DNA of 64,000 nucleotides, taken from positions 1-64,000 of the forward strand of contig NZ_JAPDDR010000015.1 in NCBI RefSeq assembly GCF_025950095.1, written 5' to 3'. The notes beneath the pieces were generated by a model, which was given only the letters and a program-made list of their open reading frames with translations, did no database searches and had not been told where the DNA came from. The position numbers were made by a program, and so were the translations under genes. This DNA comes from Luteolibacter rhizosphaerae (GTDB lineage: Bacteria; Verrucomicrobiota; Verrucomicrobiia; Verrucomicrobiales; Akkermansiaceae). Shown in pieces: positions 54,237-62,209 of the stretch. Positions within the stretch are counted from its first letter, which is position 1. Each line of letters starts with the position of its first letter.

Positions 54237-57212
54237 TTACTTGGCTTCCGAAGTGATCTGCACCTTCAGTGCGTTCTTCTGGCCCAGATACTTCTTGGCA
54301 ATCTCGCTCAGCTCCTTCGGCGTGATCGAGGCCACATCCGCATCGCGCCCGCGGATCAAGTCCAGTCGCTCCGGCTGCTCCTGCGATTGCGAAAGCACCG
54401 TGACCAGCCAGTAACTGTTGTCCCGCTTGCTCTTCTCGATCTGCGCCAGGATCGGCTTGCGCGCGCGGTCGAGCTCGTCCTCGTCCGTGCCCTTTTCCGC
54501 CAGCTCCGCACCCAGGGTCACAGCCACCTCCGCGAGCCGCTTCGTGTCCTCCGGCTTGCCCACGGATTCGGAGGCCAGGAAGCCATAGCCCTCCAGCCCC
54601 TCGGAGCCATCCGGACCCGCATTCGGGCTATAGGATGCCCCCAGCTTCTCGCGGATCTCCTTGCGCAGGCGATCGCTGAAGATCTCGCCCAAGATGTTCA
54701 AGCGGCGGAAGAGCTTGGTGTTATTCCGCCAGCCTTCCGTCTTCCACACCACCAGCGCCGTCCCTTGCGGGATCTTGCTATCATAAGTGAAGCTCTTCTC
54801 GGCCGGAGCCTTCGGGAAATTCACCTTGCGCGCGGCAGGCAGCGCCGGCTTCTCCGTCTCGCGCGGGCCCAGCGCGCCGAAGGTCTTCAGCACCAGCGGC
54901 AGCATCGTGCTCTCGTCGAAGTCACCCACGATGCTCAGTTCCAGATAGCCCTTCGTCAGCGCGGGGGTCAGCCACTTGCGGGCATCCTCCAGCGTGTAGG
55001 AGGAGAGCTTGGACTCTTCCGGCAGAGTCCAGCGGAAGTCACCGCCGTGCAGCCAGGATTCCATCTCCATCTGCGCACCCATCGGCGTGTGCCGCACCTG
55101 CTGATAGATCTCCGGGATGCCCTTGCGGAACTGCACCAGCGCCTCCTCGCGGAAACCCGGGTCGGTCATCGCCGCACACATCAGTTGCAGCTGCAGCTCC
55201 AGATCTTCCGGCGTGGTGCGACCGGAAAGCGTGAAGGCATCGTCGGAAATCGCGAAGCCGCCACCCGTCACATTCCGCCCCGCCAGGATCTGCTGCAGGT
55301 CGTCGTTGGAATGCTTCCCGAGACCGCCCGCATTGAAGACACTCGCGGCGAAAAAATCGAATCCCGGCATGTCCTTCGGCTGGGTCAGCTTGCCCGATCC
55401 GATCCGCGCCAGCAGCCGCACGCTGCCCTTCTCGAAGTCGGTCTTCTTGAAGTTCAGCCGCACCCCGTTCGAAAGCATGCACTGGATCAAGCCCGGGTCC
55501 GCGATCTCCTTGCGCGTCTTCACCGTGCCCGGCGTGCCGAATTCGCTGTAAGCGAAGGGAATCACCCGCTTCTGCTCCGGCGCTTCCACTTCCTTGCTAC
55601 GGGACTCCTCGTAGATCGAGGTCAGCGTGCTCAGCGCATTGTCCGGCTCTTCCTTGGTCGTCAGCACCAGGTGGAAGCCCTTGTCCGCCCAGAACTCGCG
55701 GAAGGCCGCGTGGCAGGTCTCCGGCGTGGCCGTGTCCAGCCCGCCCTTGATTACCTCCAGGTTCATCTCCGGAGTCGAGAAAACCGAACCATCGCTGATC
55801 GAGCGCGCGATCCCCGTCGCCAGTCCCTCGGACTTGCGGCTTGGCGCGGTCTTCACCGCCTGTTGATAGGCATTCAGCAGGTTCGCCTTGGCCTCGGAGA
55901 TCTCTGCATCGGTGAAGCCGAATTCCAGCACCCGGCGGTATTCCTGCTCCAGCACCGGCAGCGCTTCCTGCCAGCGGTCTTCCGCCACCGCCACATCCAG
56001 CGAGCCGACTTCCACGTGATTGAAGAGCTCGTCGCGGCTCGCGCTACCACCGGTGATGGGGGAGCCCTCGGTCTTCGCGATCCGCTCGAAGCGGCGGGCC
56101 AGCGCGGTTTGCGCCAGCTCCAGCGGCAGCTTGGAGAGACGCCGCGTCCGCGTGTCCGGCACCGGGCTGAAGGGCTGCACGAAGGTGAAGCCCAGCGAGG
56201 TGGCCGGCACTTCCTTGTCGGAGAAGACCGCCGCCTTCACACCTTCCACCGGTGTGATCTTGCCCAAGTCCGGCTCTTTGCCGGGCTCCGCCGGGTTCGC
56301 CAAGCTGCTGAAGTTCTCCTTGATCAGCCCCTCGAATTTCGCCGCATCCACGTCGCCCACCACGATGAAGGTCATCCGCTCCGGCGTGTAGTAGCGGGTG
56401 TAGTAGTCCACGAAGCGCTCGCGCGGCGCGCTCTTGATCACCTCTTCCTCACCGATCGGGAAGCGCTTCGGCAGCAGGGATTCCGGCAGCAGTTCGTCGA
56501 ATTGCTGCTGCATCAGCCGCATCCCCACGCTGTCGCGGGTCGTCTTCTCGGATAGGATCACCCCGCGCTCCTTGTCGATCTCCTCCGGGTCCAGCTTCGC
56601 CCCGTCACCGAAGTCGCGCATCACCGTGAAGCCCAGCCCCAGCATCTCGTCGGTCAGGCTCGGCAGGTCCAGCATGTAGACCGTCTCGTTGAAGGAAGTG
56701 TAGGCATTCACGTGGGCCCCGAAGCCGATTCCCAGGTGCTGCATCTTCGGGATCAGGTCATCCGGCGTGAAGTGCTTGGTGCCGTTGAAGACCATGTGCT
56801 CCAGGAAGTGCGCTAGTCCCCGCTGGTCCTCCGCCTCCATCAGCGACCCCGTCGCGATGTGCAGGCGCAGAGAAACCCGGCCCGGCGGCTCGCTGTTCGG
56901 GTAGATCATGTAGCGCAGCCCGTTCGGCAGCTTGCCGAAGACCGCCTTCGGGTCCGCCGGGATGTCGCTCTGCTCCTGCGGCCAGGTCTTCGGTTCCGCC
57001 TCGGCCACGGAGGTATCCGTCTTCGCCACCTCCGGCGGCGGCGGTTTCACCGCTTCCTCCGTCTTCGGCACCTCGGGGGCAGGGGCCTCCGCTGGCGCGG
57101 CTGCTTCCGCTGGCGGCGGGGCCGGTTTCGGCGCCTCCGGGGCACGGATCAGGAAAAATGCCGCCACTGCGGCTAGGAGCAGGCTCAGGATGATAGGAGC
57201 GGGGTTCCGCAT
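54237..57212 (-). CDS. M16-family zinc peptidase (pitrilysin/insulinase-like)
   Basis: The 991-residue protein has a hydrophobic N-terminal anchor or signal (about 7-23, IILSLLLAAVAAFFLI). A Pro/Ala/Glu-rich linker (24-80) follows, then the two-halved M16 fold. The inverted zinc motif HFLEH is at 135-139 and the rest of the active site lies in the N half. The C half contains GASYSPNAGPDG, typical of the non-catalytic R/Y region. Such enzymes degrade peptides in the periplasm. Its start at 57212 puts the linker directly after the anchor. It is divergent from the tRNA-Leu gene. Confidence 0.92.
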   Translation of the reverse strand: MRNPAPIILSLLLAAVAAFFLIRAPEAPKPAPPPAEAAAPAEAPAPEVPKTEEAVKPPPPEVAKTDTSVAEAEPKTWPQEQSDIPADPKAVFGKLPNGLRYMIYPNSEPPGRVSLRLHIATGSLMEAEDQRGLAHFLEHMVFNGTKHFTPDDLIPKMQHLGIGFGAHVNAYTSFNETVYMLDLPSLTDEMLGLGFTVMRDFGDGAKLDPEEIDKERGVILSEKTTRDSVGMRLMQQQFDELLPESLLPKRFPIGEEEVIKSAPRERFVDYYTRYYTPERMTFIVVGDVDAAKFEGLIKENFSSLANPAEPGKEPDLGKITPVEGVKAAVFSDKEVPATSLGFTFVQPFSPVPDTRTRRLSKLPLELAQTALARRFERIAKTEGSPITGGSASRDELFNHVEVGSLDVAVAEDRWQEALPVLEQEYRRVLEFGFTDAEISEAKANLLNAYQQAVKTAPSRKSEGLATGIARSISDGSVFSTPEMNLEVIKGGLDTATPETCHAAFREFWADKGFHLVLTTKEEPDNALSTLTSIYEESRSKEVEAPEQKRVIPFAYSEFGTPGTVKTRKEIADPGLIQCMLSNGVRLNFKKTDFEKGSVRLLARIGSGKLTQPKDMPGFDFFAASVFNAGGLGKHSNDDLQQILAGRNVTGGGFAISDDAFTLSGRTTPEDLELQLQLMCAAMTDPGFREEALVQFRKGIPEIYQQVRHTPMGAQMEMESWLHGGDFRWTLPEESKLSSYTLEDARKWLTPALTKGYLELSIVGDFDESTMLPLVLKTFGALGPRETEKPALPAARKVNFPKAPAEKSFTYDSKIPQGTALVVWKTEGWRNNTKLFRRLNILGEIFSDRLRKEIREKLGASYSPNAGPDGSEGLEGYGFLASESVGKPEDTKRLAEVAVTLGAELAEKGTDEDELDRARKPILAQIEKSKRDNSYWLVTVLSQSQEQPERLDLIRGRDADVASITPKELSEIAKKYLGQKNALKVQITSEAK

Positions 57213-57362
57213 GGCATGAAGCTGGCTTGACGCTGCCGGGATTGGCAACGGGGAAGCGTCGCCGCATTCAGAGAATTTTTCCAACAATCGGTGTTGCAAA
57301 ATTTCGTGCGCCGTGGTGCTTTCGCGGCCCGCCGCTCCGGCGGGAACACAATAACAGGAAAC

Positions 57363-57446
57363 GCGCGCGTGGCGGAATTGGTAGACGCGCTAGATTCAGG
57401 TTCTAGTGAGAGCAATCTCGTGGAGGTTCGAGTCCTCTCGCGCGTA
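57363..57446 (+). tRNA. tRNA-Leu(CAG)
   Basis: The 84-nt cloverleaf has a 7-bp acceptor (GCGCGCG with CGCGCGT), a D-arm beginning GGCGGAATTGGTAGACGC and an anticodon arm CTAGA-TTCAGGT-TCTAG with anticodon CAG. A long variable arm GAGAGCAATCTC, as expected for a class II tRNA, and a T-arm GGAGG-TTCGAGT-CCTCT complete it. CCA is not encoded. A terminator follows 14 bases downstream. Confidence 0.95.
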
Positions 57447-57459
57447 TTCCGTTGATGAT

Positions 57460-57492
57460 AAAAGCCCGGCAAACCGCCGGGCTTTTGCTTTT
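57460..57492 (+). terminator. Intrinsic terminator after tRNA-Leu
   Basis: AGCCCGGC (57463-57470) pairs with GCCGGGCT (57476-57483), flanked by A and T tracts (TTTTGCTTTT). Confidence 0.9.
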
Positions 57493-57509
57493 CGGGGTGA
57501 TGGGCCCCG

Positions 57510-57543
57510 AAGACAAAAGGCCGGACCCCATCGGGATCCGGCC
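57510..57543 (-). terminator. Intrinsic terminator after the PEP-CTERM gene
   Basis: GGCCGGACCCC (57519-57529) pairs, with one G-T, with GGGATCCGGCC (57533-57543). On the minus strand it is followed by TTTTGTCTT. Confidence 0.75.
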
Positions 57544-57575
57544 CGCAAATCTCACGCCGATCGGTCGATCGATCT

Positions 57576-58274
57576 TCACGCCCGGCGCCGCCGGAGCAGA
57601 CCCGCCAGTCCCAAAACCCCGAGCAAGGCTGCCGATGGTTCCGGCACCGAAGAGAAGGTGATCGTATCCAGACCGAAGTCGTTTCCGGCCGAGACGTCCT
57701 GCGAGTTGAAGATGCTCAGATCCGCCGTCGTCGAATCAGCCTGCCAACGATAGGTGAATTGCTGCCACCCGGTCGCCCCCGTGTAGGTCGCCGTCCCGGG
57801 ATTGGTCACCCCGTCCACCACCAGCGAGCTCAGCGACACCCCGTTGATCTGGGCCGTCAGCTGGGCGGGAGCGATGTTGTTGATTCCCGCCAGATAGAAG
57901 GAGAACTCGTAAATCTCACCCACCTCCACGGTGATGGTCTGGCTGCTATTGGTTCCCCAAACTTCGCCCGCCGGAATGGTCCCGAGCGTGTTCGTGTGGA
58001 GAAAGTAGCTCGCGCTGTGCGCGACCAGCGGTCCTGCCTGTGTGAGCAGGCGACCGTTGAGATTGGCGTTTCCTCCCAGGCTGGCGCCGGTCGGAGTTCC
58101 GCTGATCCCGTCGTAAACGGGAGCCGCATCATAAAACACCGTGCTGTTCGGCACGTCGTCGAACGTGTCGAAGTTCTGGGTGTAGATCACCGCACCGGAA
58201 CTCGCCGATATCAGGCAAGTCATGCTAACGGCGCGAATGGCTAATGCTTGGGGCAGGCTAAGGGTGAAGTTCAC
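57576..58274 (-). CDS. PEP-CTERM sorting-signal secreted protein
   Basis: The 232-residue protein begins at a GTG (58274) with a signal peptide (MNFTLSLPQALAIRAV...SSGA). It has a beta-sandwich body (about 35-200, with NSSQTITVEVGEIYEFSFYL), and ends with the canonical PEP-CTERM tail: VPEP, a hydrophobic ALLGVLGLAGLL and RRRRA. Proteins with this tail are processed by exosortase and attached to, or released from, the cell envelope. The exosortase is not in the window. The body resembles carbohydrate-binding domains, but no binding residues can be assigned. Confidence 0.9.
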   Translation of the reverse strand: MNFTLSLPQALAIRAVSMTCLISASSGAVIYTQNFDTFDDVPNSTVFYDAAPVYDGISGTPTGASLGGNANLNGRLLTQAGPLVAHSASYFLHTNTLGTIPAGEVWGTNSSQTITVEVGEIYEFSFYLAGINNIAPAQLTAQINGVSLSSLVVDGVTNPGTATYTGATGWQQFTYRWQADSTTADLSIFNSQDVSAGNDFGLDTITFSSVPEPSAALLGVLGLAGLLRRRRA

Positions 58275-58653
58275 AGCACTCCGATATTTTGGAGCGATGG
58301 AATGTCAGTCAAGATCACCCTGCAATCTTGCAAAATTTGCAGGGTGAGCAGTTAGAGTCATAGGCCTATCCCGTTAAGGACTCATTGCGGATGAGGGGAT
58401 CCCCGGTAGGCATCAGGCCGGTTTACCACGGACGATACGGATTCAACAAATTGCACGGATGAATTCCCACGATGGATCCACCGGTTGAAGGCTTCTATTC
58501 CGGTCACCGTTCCTACGGATCTGAAATCCGTGCAATCCGTTGAATCCGTCGTCAATCGCGTTCCCTAGTCCTTAAAAGCATCGAGTGATGGGCGGGAATG
58601 GAGTGATATACCCGGGTCTCCTGTTAGTTCAATGCACCCGCCCGTGCCCGGAA
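58275..58653. other. Gene-poor region with a long inverted repeat
   Basis: No convincing ORF is present. An imperfect inverted repeat of about 30 nt per arm lies at 58432-58461 and 58526-58553; both arms carry the motif ATCCGTGCAATCCGTTGAATC or its complement. Its 64-bp centre is unremarkable. Confidence 0.7.
58432..58553. repeat. Imperfect inverted repeat, CGGATT-type dispersed repeat candidate
   Basis: The left arm reads GACGATACGGATTCAACA then AATTGCACGGAT. The right arm is the complement of GACGACGGATTCAACGGA then TTGCACGGAT. CGGATT recurs inside each arm. A related fragment seems to lie at 2405-2440, behind the porin gene (TGAAATCCG-like on the minus strand). Confidence 0.65.
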
Positions 58654-59613
58654 CTACTTCTTCACCAGCCAGATATTCCGGTAGCGCACTGGATTGCCGT
58701 GATCCTGTAGCAGGATCGGCCCGGGCTCGGCGTTGTCCTTGAGTACAGCTCCCCCCGTCGGACCCGGGAGTTCGAGCTCCTTGTGTACCACCACGCCGTT
58801 GTGTCGCACCGTCACCACCGCCTTCTTCTTTTTCTCGTCCTTGTTGAACTTCGCGGCGGTGAACTCGATGTCGTAGGTCTGCCAGCTCAGAGGCGGGAAG
58901 CACATGTTCACCGCCGGCTGCGCCGTCTGATAGATCCCCGCACACTCGTTGTCCTTTCCTTCCAGACCGAAGCTATCGAGCATCTGGATCTCGTATCGCC
59001 CCTGCAGGTAGAGGCCGCTGTTCCCGCGTGCCTGACCCTGTTCCTTCGGCATGTAGGGCAGCAGGAATTCGATGTGGAGCGTGAAGCTCTCGAAGGTCTC
59101 CGTCGTCTTCGCCCCCTGCATCAGCAGACCGTCGGAGCCCACCTTGTCTTTCTCGAAGAGGTTGGCCCCTTCGCCGAAGAGAATCACCGCACCCTTCGGC
59201 GGCTTCATGCCCAGGGTGGGGGACTCGCGATTCACGCGGGTCAGCTCCAGCGGCTTGCCGGAAGTTCCCTCCAGCACGAACTTGTTGCCATCCACCTCGC
59301 CCTTGAGGTCCGAGCTCTCGAACTTCACCGGACCGGAGCCTTCGCTGCGAGCCCCCTTGCCTTGTGTCACCGAGTTCCACTTGCCCTCCCAGCCCGCACC
59401 CGGCAGCCCGCGCTTGTAGGCCACCGCATCGAACCTCCCGTCACCGCGCGCGATCACCTGGATGCCCATGCCCTTCTGTCCTCCTTTACCCTCCAGCAGA
59501 TACTCGCCCTGGATCTTGAAGTCCGGATCGGCCGCAGCCGCCTCCGCGTGCGAAGCATTTTGCGCCGAAAGGGTCGTCGCGATCAAAGGGAGGATAAACA
59601 GGGATGCCTTCAT
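58654..59613 (-). CDS. Secreted DUF1080 (3-keto-disaccharide hydrolase-like) protein
   Basis: The 319-residue protein has a signal peptide (KASLFILPLIATTLSAQ). Residues about 25-120 form a small domain (ADPDFKIQGEYLLEGKGGQK), and residues about 130-319 form the DUF1080 beta-sandwich with GLYLQGRYEIQMLDSFGLE and ILLQDHGNPVRYRNIWLVKK. DUF1080 domains occur in enzymes that act on 3-keto-glycosides. The extra N-terminal domain is common in Verrucomicrobia and Planctomycetes. Its start is ATG 59613. The repeat-rich DNA at 59680-59776 lies upstream. Confidence 0.88.
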   Translation of the reverse strand: MKASLFILPLIATTLSAQNASHAEAAAADPDFKIQGEYLLEGKGGQKGMGIQVIARGDGRFDAVAYKRGLPGAGWEGKWNSVTQGKGARSEGSGPVKFESSDLKGEVDGNKFVLEGTSGKPLELTRVNRESPTLGMKPPKGAVILFGEGANLFEKDKVGSDGLLMQGAKTTETFESFTLHIEFLLPYMPKEQGQARGNSGLYLQGRYEIQMLDSFGLEGKDNECAGIYQTAQPAVNMCFPPLSWQTYDIEFTAAKFNKDEKKKKAVVTVRHNGVVVHKELELPGPTGGAVLKDNAEPGPILLQDHGNPVRYRNIWLVKK

Positions 59614-59679
59614 GTAATCAAAAGGCTCACAGGCCCCGCCGCGACATTCAAGCAGGAAGCCCGCCCCCCGAACTCCAGA

Positions 59680-59776
59680 GCCCCAAAGGGGCGACAATGA
59701 GAAAGCCCAGGGTAAGGAGCACCGCGACGCAACCCTGGGTACCCTCCGAAAAATGATTCGCGCCCTGAAGGGGCGC
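59680..59776. repeat. Three consecutive hairpins, dispersed intergenic repeat candidate
   Basis: Three stems follow each other: GCCCC/GGGGC (59680-59692), CCCAGGGT/ACCCTGGG (59706-59739) and GCGCCC/GGGCGC (59760-59776). Elements combining AGCCCCAAAGGGGC, an AGCCCAGGGT stem and CGCCCTGAAGGGGCG are known to me, from memory, as recurrent intergenic repeats in Verrucomicrobia and Planctomycetes. The region lies upstream of the DUF1080 gene. Confidence 0.65.
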
Positions 59777-59878
59777 AAGGAGCTTGCGATCGTGAAGACA
59801 CCTCCGCTCTCGGGCGGCAAGGCTGCGCTGTAAGAGCCTGCTTGCGATGTCCTGAGGGACACGATAGGGTGCATCCTT

Positions 59879-60067
59879 ATGAAATCACTGCTCAAGAAAT
59901 ACACCATCCCCGTCGCAATCGTTGCGCTTCCGGGTGGAATCTTGGCTTTGACCTGGTGGATGAATGGCTGCGAGTCTGAGGATTCATGGCTTTACTACAC
60001 CTCTTTCATGGCGGTGATCTGGAGCGGTTGGGAGGCGATCCCCAGAGAAAAACCCGGAGAGAGCTAA
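59879..60067 (+). CDS. Small membrane-associated protein (62 aa), possible
   Basis: A 62-codon frame encodes KSLLKKYTIPVAIVALPGG and ILALTWWMNGCESED, with a single hydrophobic helix (about 9-27), a soluble end and a cysteine. It starts at ATG 59879 without a strong Shine-Dalgarno sequence. The basic-hydrophobic profile looks protein-like, unlike the surrounding frames. No relatives are recognised, so existence and function both remain open. Confidence 0.4.
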   Translation: MKSLLKKYTIPVAIVALPGGILALTWWMNGCESEDSWLYYTSFMAVIWSGWEAIPREKPGES

Positions 60068-60500
60068 AGAGATGTCGGCACCTCCCGCGATCGGGTGGGC
60101 GATCCGCTGAGGTCGGTGCCAATGTGATCCGGCCCGCCAATTTATGTCGTGCCGCTATTTTGCCGCCGTGAAACTCGCCTGGCTTCTGAAGTGCCACGAG
60201 CCCTGTGGTTTATCAGCCGGAGTTGCCAGGCTACATGATCTCAATGCGCTCGAGTTGGAATCCCAAGCCGCCGGTCTGGTATTTCACGCCATGTTGCGCG
60301 GCGAACTGCGGGCCGCTCAAGCCGCTTCGCCTCATAGGCATGAGTCTGCGGCCGCAATATCAAGGGCGCGGTGCGTCGCACACGCTTGCTCCGCCGAGAC
60401 AAGCCGGTTCGGAGAGCGGACTGAGCACGGGAACCACCAAGGGTAATCGCACCGCGGTTCAGACCACCCTTAAAGCAGGCGCTCACTTCTCCTCTAACCA

Positions 60501-60528
60501 TTTTGCGTCTCTTTCGCGCCTTTTTGCG
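60501..60528. repeat. Phased TTTYGCG repeat, about 10-11 bp period
   Basis: TTTTGCG (60501), TTTCGCG (60512) and TTTTGCG (60522) recur at helical spacing within a pyrimidine-rich strand. Repeats such as GCAAAAAGGCGCGAAAGAG are, to my recollection, scattered through several Verrucomicrobia genomes. Confidence 0.5.
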
Positions 60529-60743
60529 GCAGACAACTTTCTCCCGCCTCACCTCAAGGACTCAGTTTCAAAGCCCTACGCTCTGAAACAGCCGTTGGAT
60601 CATCCATCTGCCCGGATCCTCACCCGAGATAACAAGCTCTTATGACTAGGAATGGATCTCTACTCCGGATCTAAGATTAGAGAATCATGAGTATGACTCG
60701 GAATCTTAATCCGCCGCTCATCTTTGGCAATCCACCGCCAGAC

Positions 60744-60749
60744 AGGAGG
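60744..60749 (+). promoter_or_regulatory. Strong Shine-Dalgarno for the MATE gene
   Basis: AGGAGG sits 5 nt before the ATG at 60755. Strong sites like this are rare elsewhere in the window, so it decides the start in favour of 60755 over 60818. Confidence 0.7.
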
Positions 60750-60754
60750 GTCGG

Positions 60755-62209
60755 ATGCGAGCCTACCGTGCGCCACTGTTTCAAATGTGCTGCCCGGAAG
60801 CTTCGTCGCCATCTTCCATGCCCGAGAATGAATCTACCTCCGTGGTCACCCACGGACCGCTGCTCCGCACCTTCCTGCGCTTCGTCATTCCGTCGGCCCT
60901 GAGCCTCACGGCCATCTCGACCACCAGCTTCGTCGATAGCGTCATTGTCGGCCGCTTCGTCGGTGCCGATGCCTTGGCGGCGGTGAGTCTGCTCATCCCG
61001 TACATCTCCTTCCTGTTCGGCATCGCGTTGATGTTCGCCGTCGGCGGCGCGGTCCGGGTCGCGAATTGCTTGGGGGCAAGGGACGACAAGGAGGCCTCGG
61101 AGATCTTCAGCTTGACCTTGGCTGCCGTGGTCCTGCTGAGCGCATCGGCTGCTCTCCTCGGGAATCTCTTCTCCGGCCCGCTCTTCCGCTTGTTAGGCGC
61201 GGACCAAGGCCTTGCCGCCTTGATGGGGCAATACTTCCCGGTCCTCTCGGTCGCGATGATCGTCCAACTCGGAACGCTCGTCCTCTACTACTTCGTTCGG
61301 GCCGACGACCGCCCCGGTTTGGGAACCAAGGCCCTGCTCACGGGGGCGCTCACGAATATCCTGATCGACTACCTCCTCGTCGCGCACTTGCGCATGGGCT
61401 TGCAGGGCTCCGCGTGGGGCACGCTGCTGGCGCAGCTCGTCCAGCTCGCCGTCCTTTCGAGCTATTTCCGCCACCCGCAGCGGCACCTGAGCCTCCATGT
61501 GGTGCGCGCCGGCTGGAACCGACTCTTCCGCACCGCCGGCAATGGCGCTTCGGAGTTCGTCAACGAGTTCTCCGTCGGGGCCGTGATCTTCACCATGAAC
61601 TTCCTGCTCATGCGGCGCTACGGCACCGACGGCGTCGCCGCATGGGGCATCCTGAATGCCTTCATCTTCATCAGCCTGATGGTCTACTACGGGGTGGTGG
61701 ACGCCATGCACGTCCTCTTCGGCCGCAATATGGGCGCCGGTCGCTGGGATCGCGTCCGCGGCTTCCTCGGTCTCGCCGCCGCCTTTGTCGGAACTCTCGC
61801 GATCTCCGTGACCCTCCTGCTCGTCATCGGCGGTGACCGCGCGATCGGCATTTTCCTCAGCGCTGAAGGCGCCGGGGCCGAGCGTCTCGCTCACGAGTTC
61901 GTTCGTTGGATGTGGCCGCTCTTTCTCGTCAGCGGCTTCAATGTGCTGATCTGCTCTTACCTCACCTCCCGCGAGAAGGCCTCTCTCTCGGCCACCATCG
62001 CCTTGTTGCGCACCCTGCTCCTTCCGATCGGCTTCGGCGTGGCACTCTCCTTTTTCATGCCGGACACGCCCGTGGTCACGGCCTTCGCCGTGGCCGAGTG
62101 GGTCACCTTTGCCGTGGCCCTCGTGTTTCTCTGGCGTCACCGCCCGCTGGCCGAGGAGACCGCGCCATCCCTCTGCCTCGATGACCTGACCGCCGGCAGC
62201 CATGATTGA
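60755..62209 (+). CDS. MATE-family multidrug/siderophore exporter
   Basis: The 484-residue protein has twelve predicted hydrophobic helices in the MATE arrangement, beginning with ISTTSFVDSVIVGRFVGADA and including LFGIALMFAVGGAVRVA and NEFSVGAVIFTMNFLLM. MATE proteins export organic cations or, in siderophore clusters, the siderophore itself, using an ion gradient. The start is ATG 60755 because of the AGGAGG sequence; a later ATG at 60818 is an alternative. Its stop overlaps the next gene by 8 bp, which ties it to siderophore biosynthesis. Confidence 0.9.
   Translation: MRAYRAPLFQMCCPEASSPSSMPENESTSVVTHGPLLRTFLRFVIPSALSLTAISTTSFVDSVIVGRFVGADALAAVSLLIPYISFLFGIALMFAVGGAVRVANCLGARDDKEASEIFSLTLAAVVLLSASAALLGNLFSGPLFRLLGADQGLAALMGQYFPVLSVAMIVQLGTLVLYYFVRADDRPGLGTKALLTGALTNILIDYLLVAHLRMGLQGSAWGTLLAQLVQLAVLSSYFRHPQRHLSLHVVRAGWNRLFRTAGNGASEFVNEFSVGAVIFTMNFLLMRRYGTDGVAAWGILNAFIFISLMVYYGVVDAMHVLFGRNMGAGRWDRVRGFLGLAAAFVGTLAISVTLLLVIGGDRAIGIFLSAEGAGAERLAHEFVRWMWPLFLVSGFNVLICSYLTSREKASLSATIALLRTLLLPIGFGVALSFFMPDTPVVTAFAVAEWVTFAVALVFLWRHRPLAEETAPSLCLDDLTAGSHD

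Larger units (their letters stand above)
60068..60754. other. 687-bp region without a supportable gene
   Basis: Several frames are open, but none has a signal peptide, conserved motif or plausible codon pattern. The stretch contains the phased TTTYGCG repeat at 60501-60528 and a hairpin-like TCGGCACCTC/GAGGT pairing near 60072-60112. It may be decayed sequence or hold regulatory DNA for the siderophore genes. Confidence 0.6.

Noticed and set aside
54387-56555. 722-residue open frame on the plus strand
   Set aside because: It is antisense to the M16 peptidase and is extremely Arg/Gln/Leu-rich, a sign of a shadow frame.
57328-57344. CCCGCCG/CGGCGGG hairpin before the tRNA gene
   Set aside because: It has no T-tract in either direction and lies between divergent genes, so it was not called a terminator; it may be chance in GC-rich DNA.
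60144-60645. Open frames of 100-146 residues
   Set aside because: Several overlapping frames are equally open, none has a motif, signal sequence or convincing start, and they run across a dispersed repeat.
60655-60710. Possible Fur box before the siderophore genes
   Set aside because: The AT-rich GAGAATCATGAGTATGA string matches a Fur site only weakly and lacks good symmetry.
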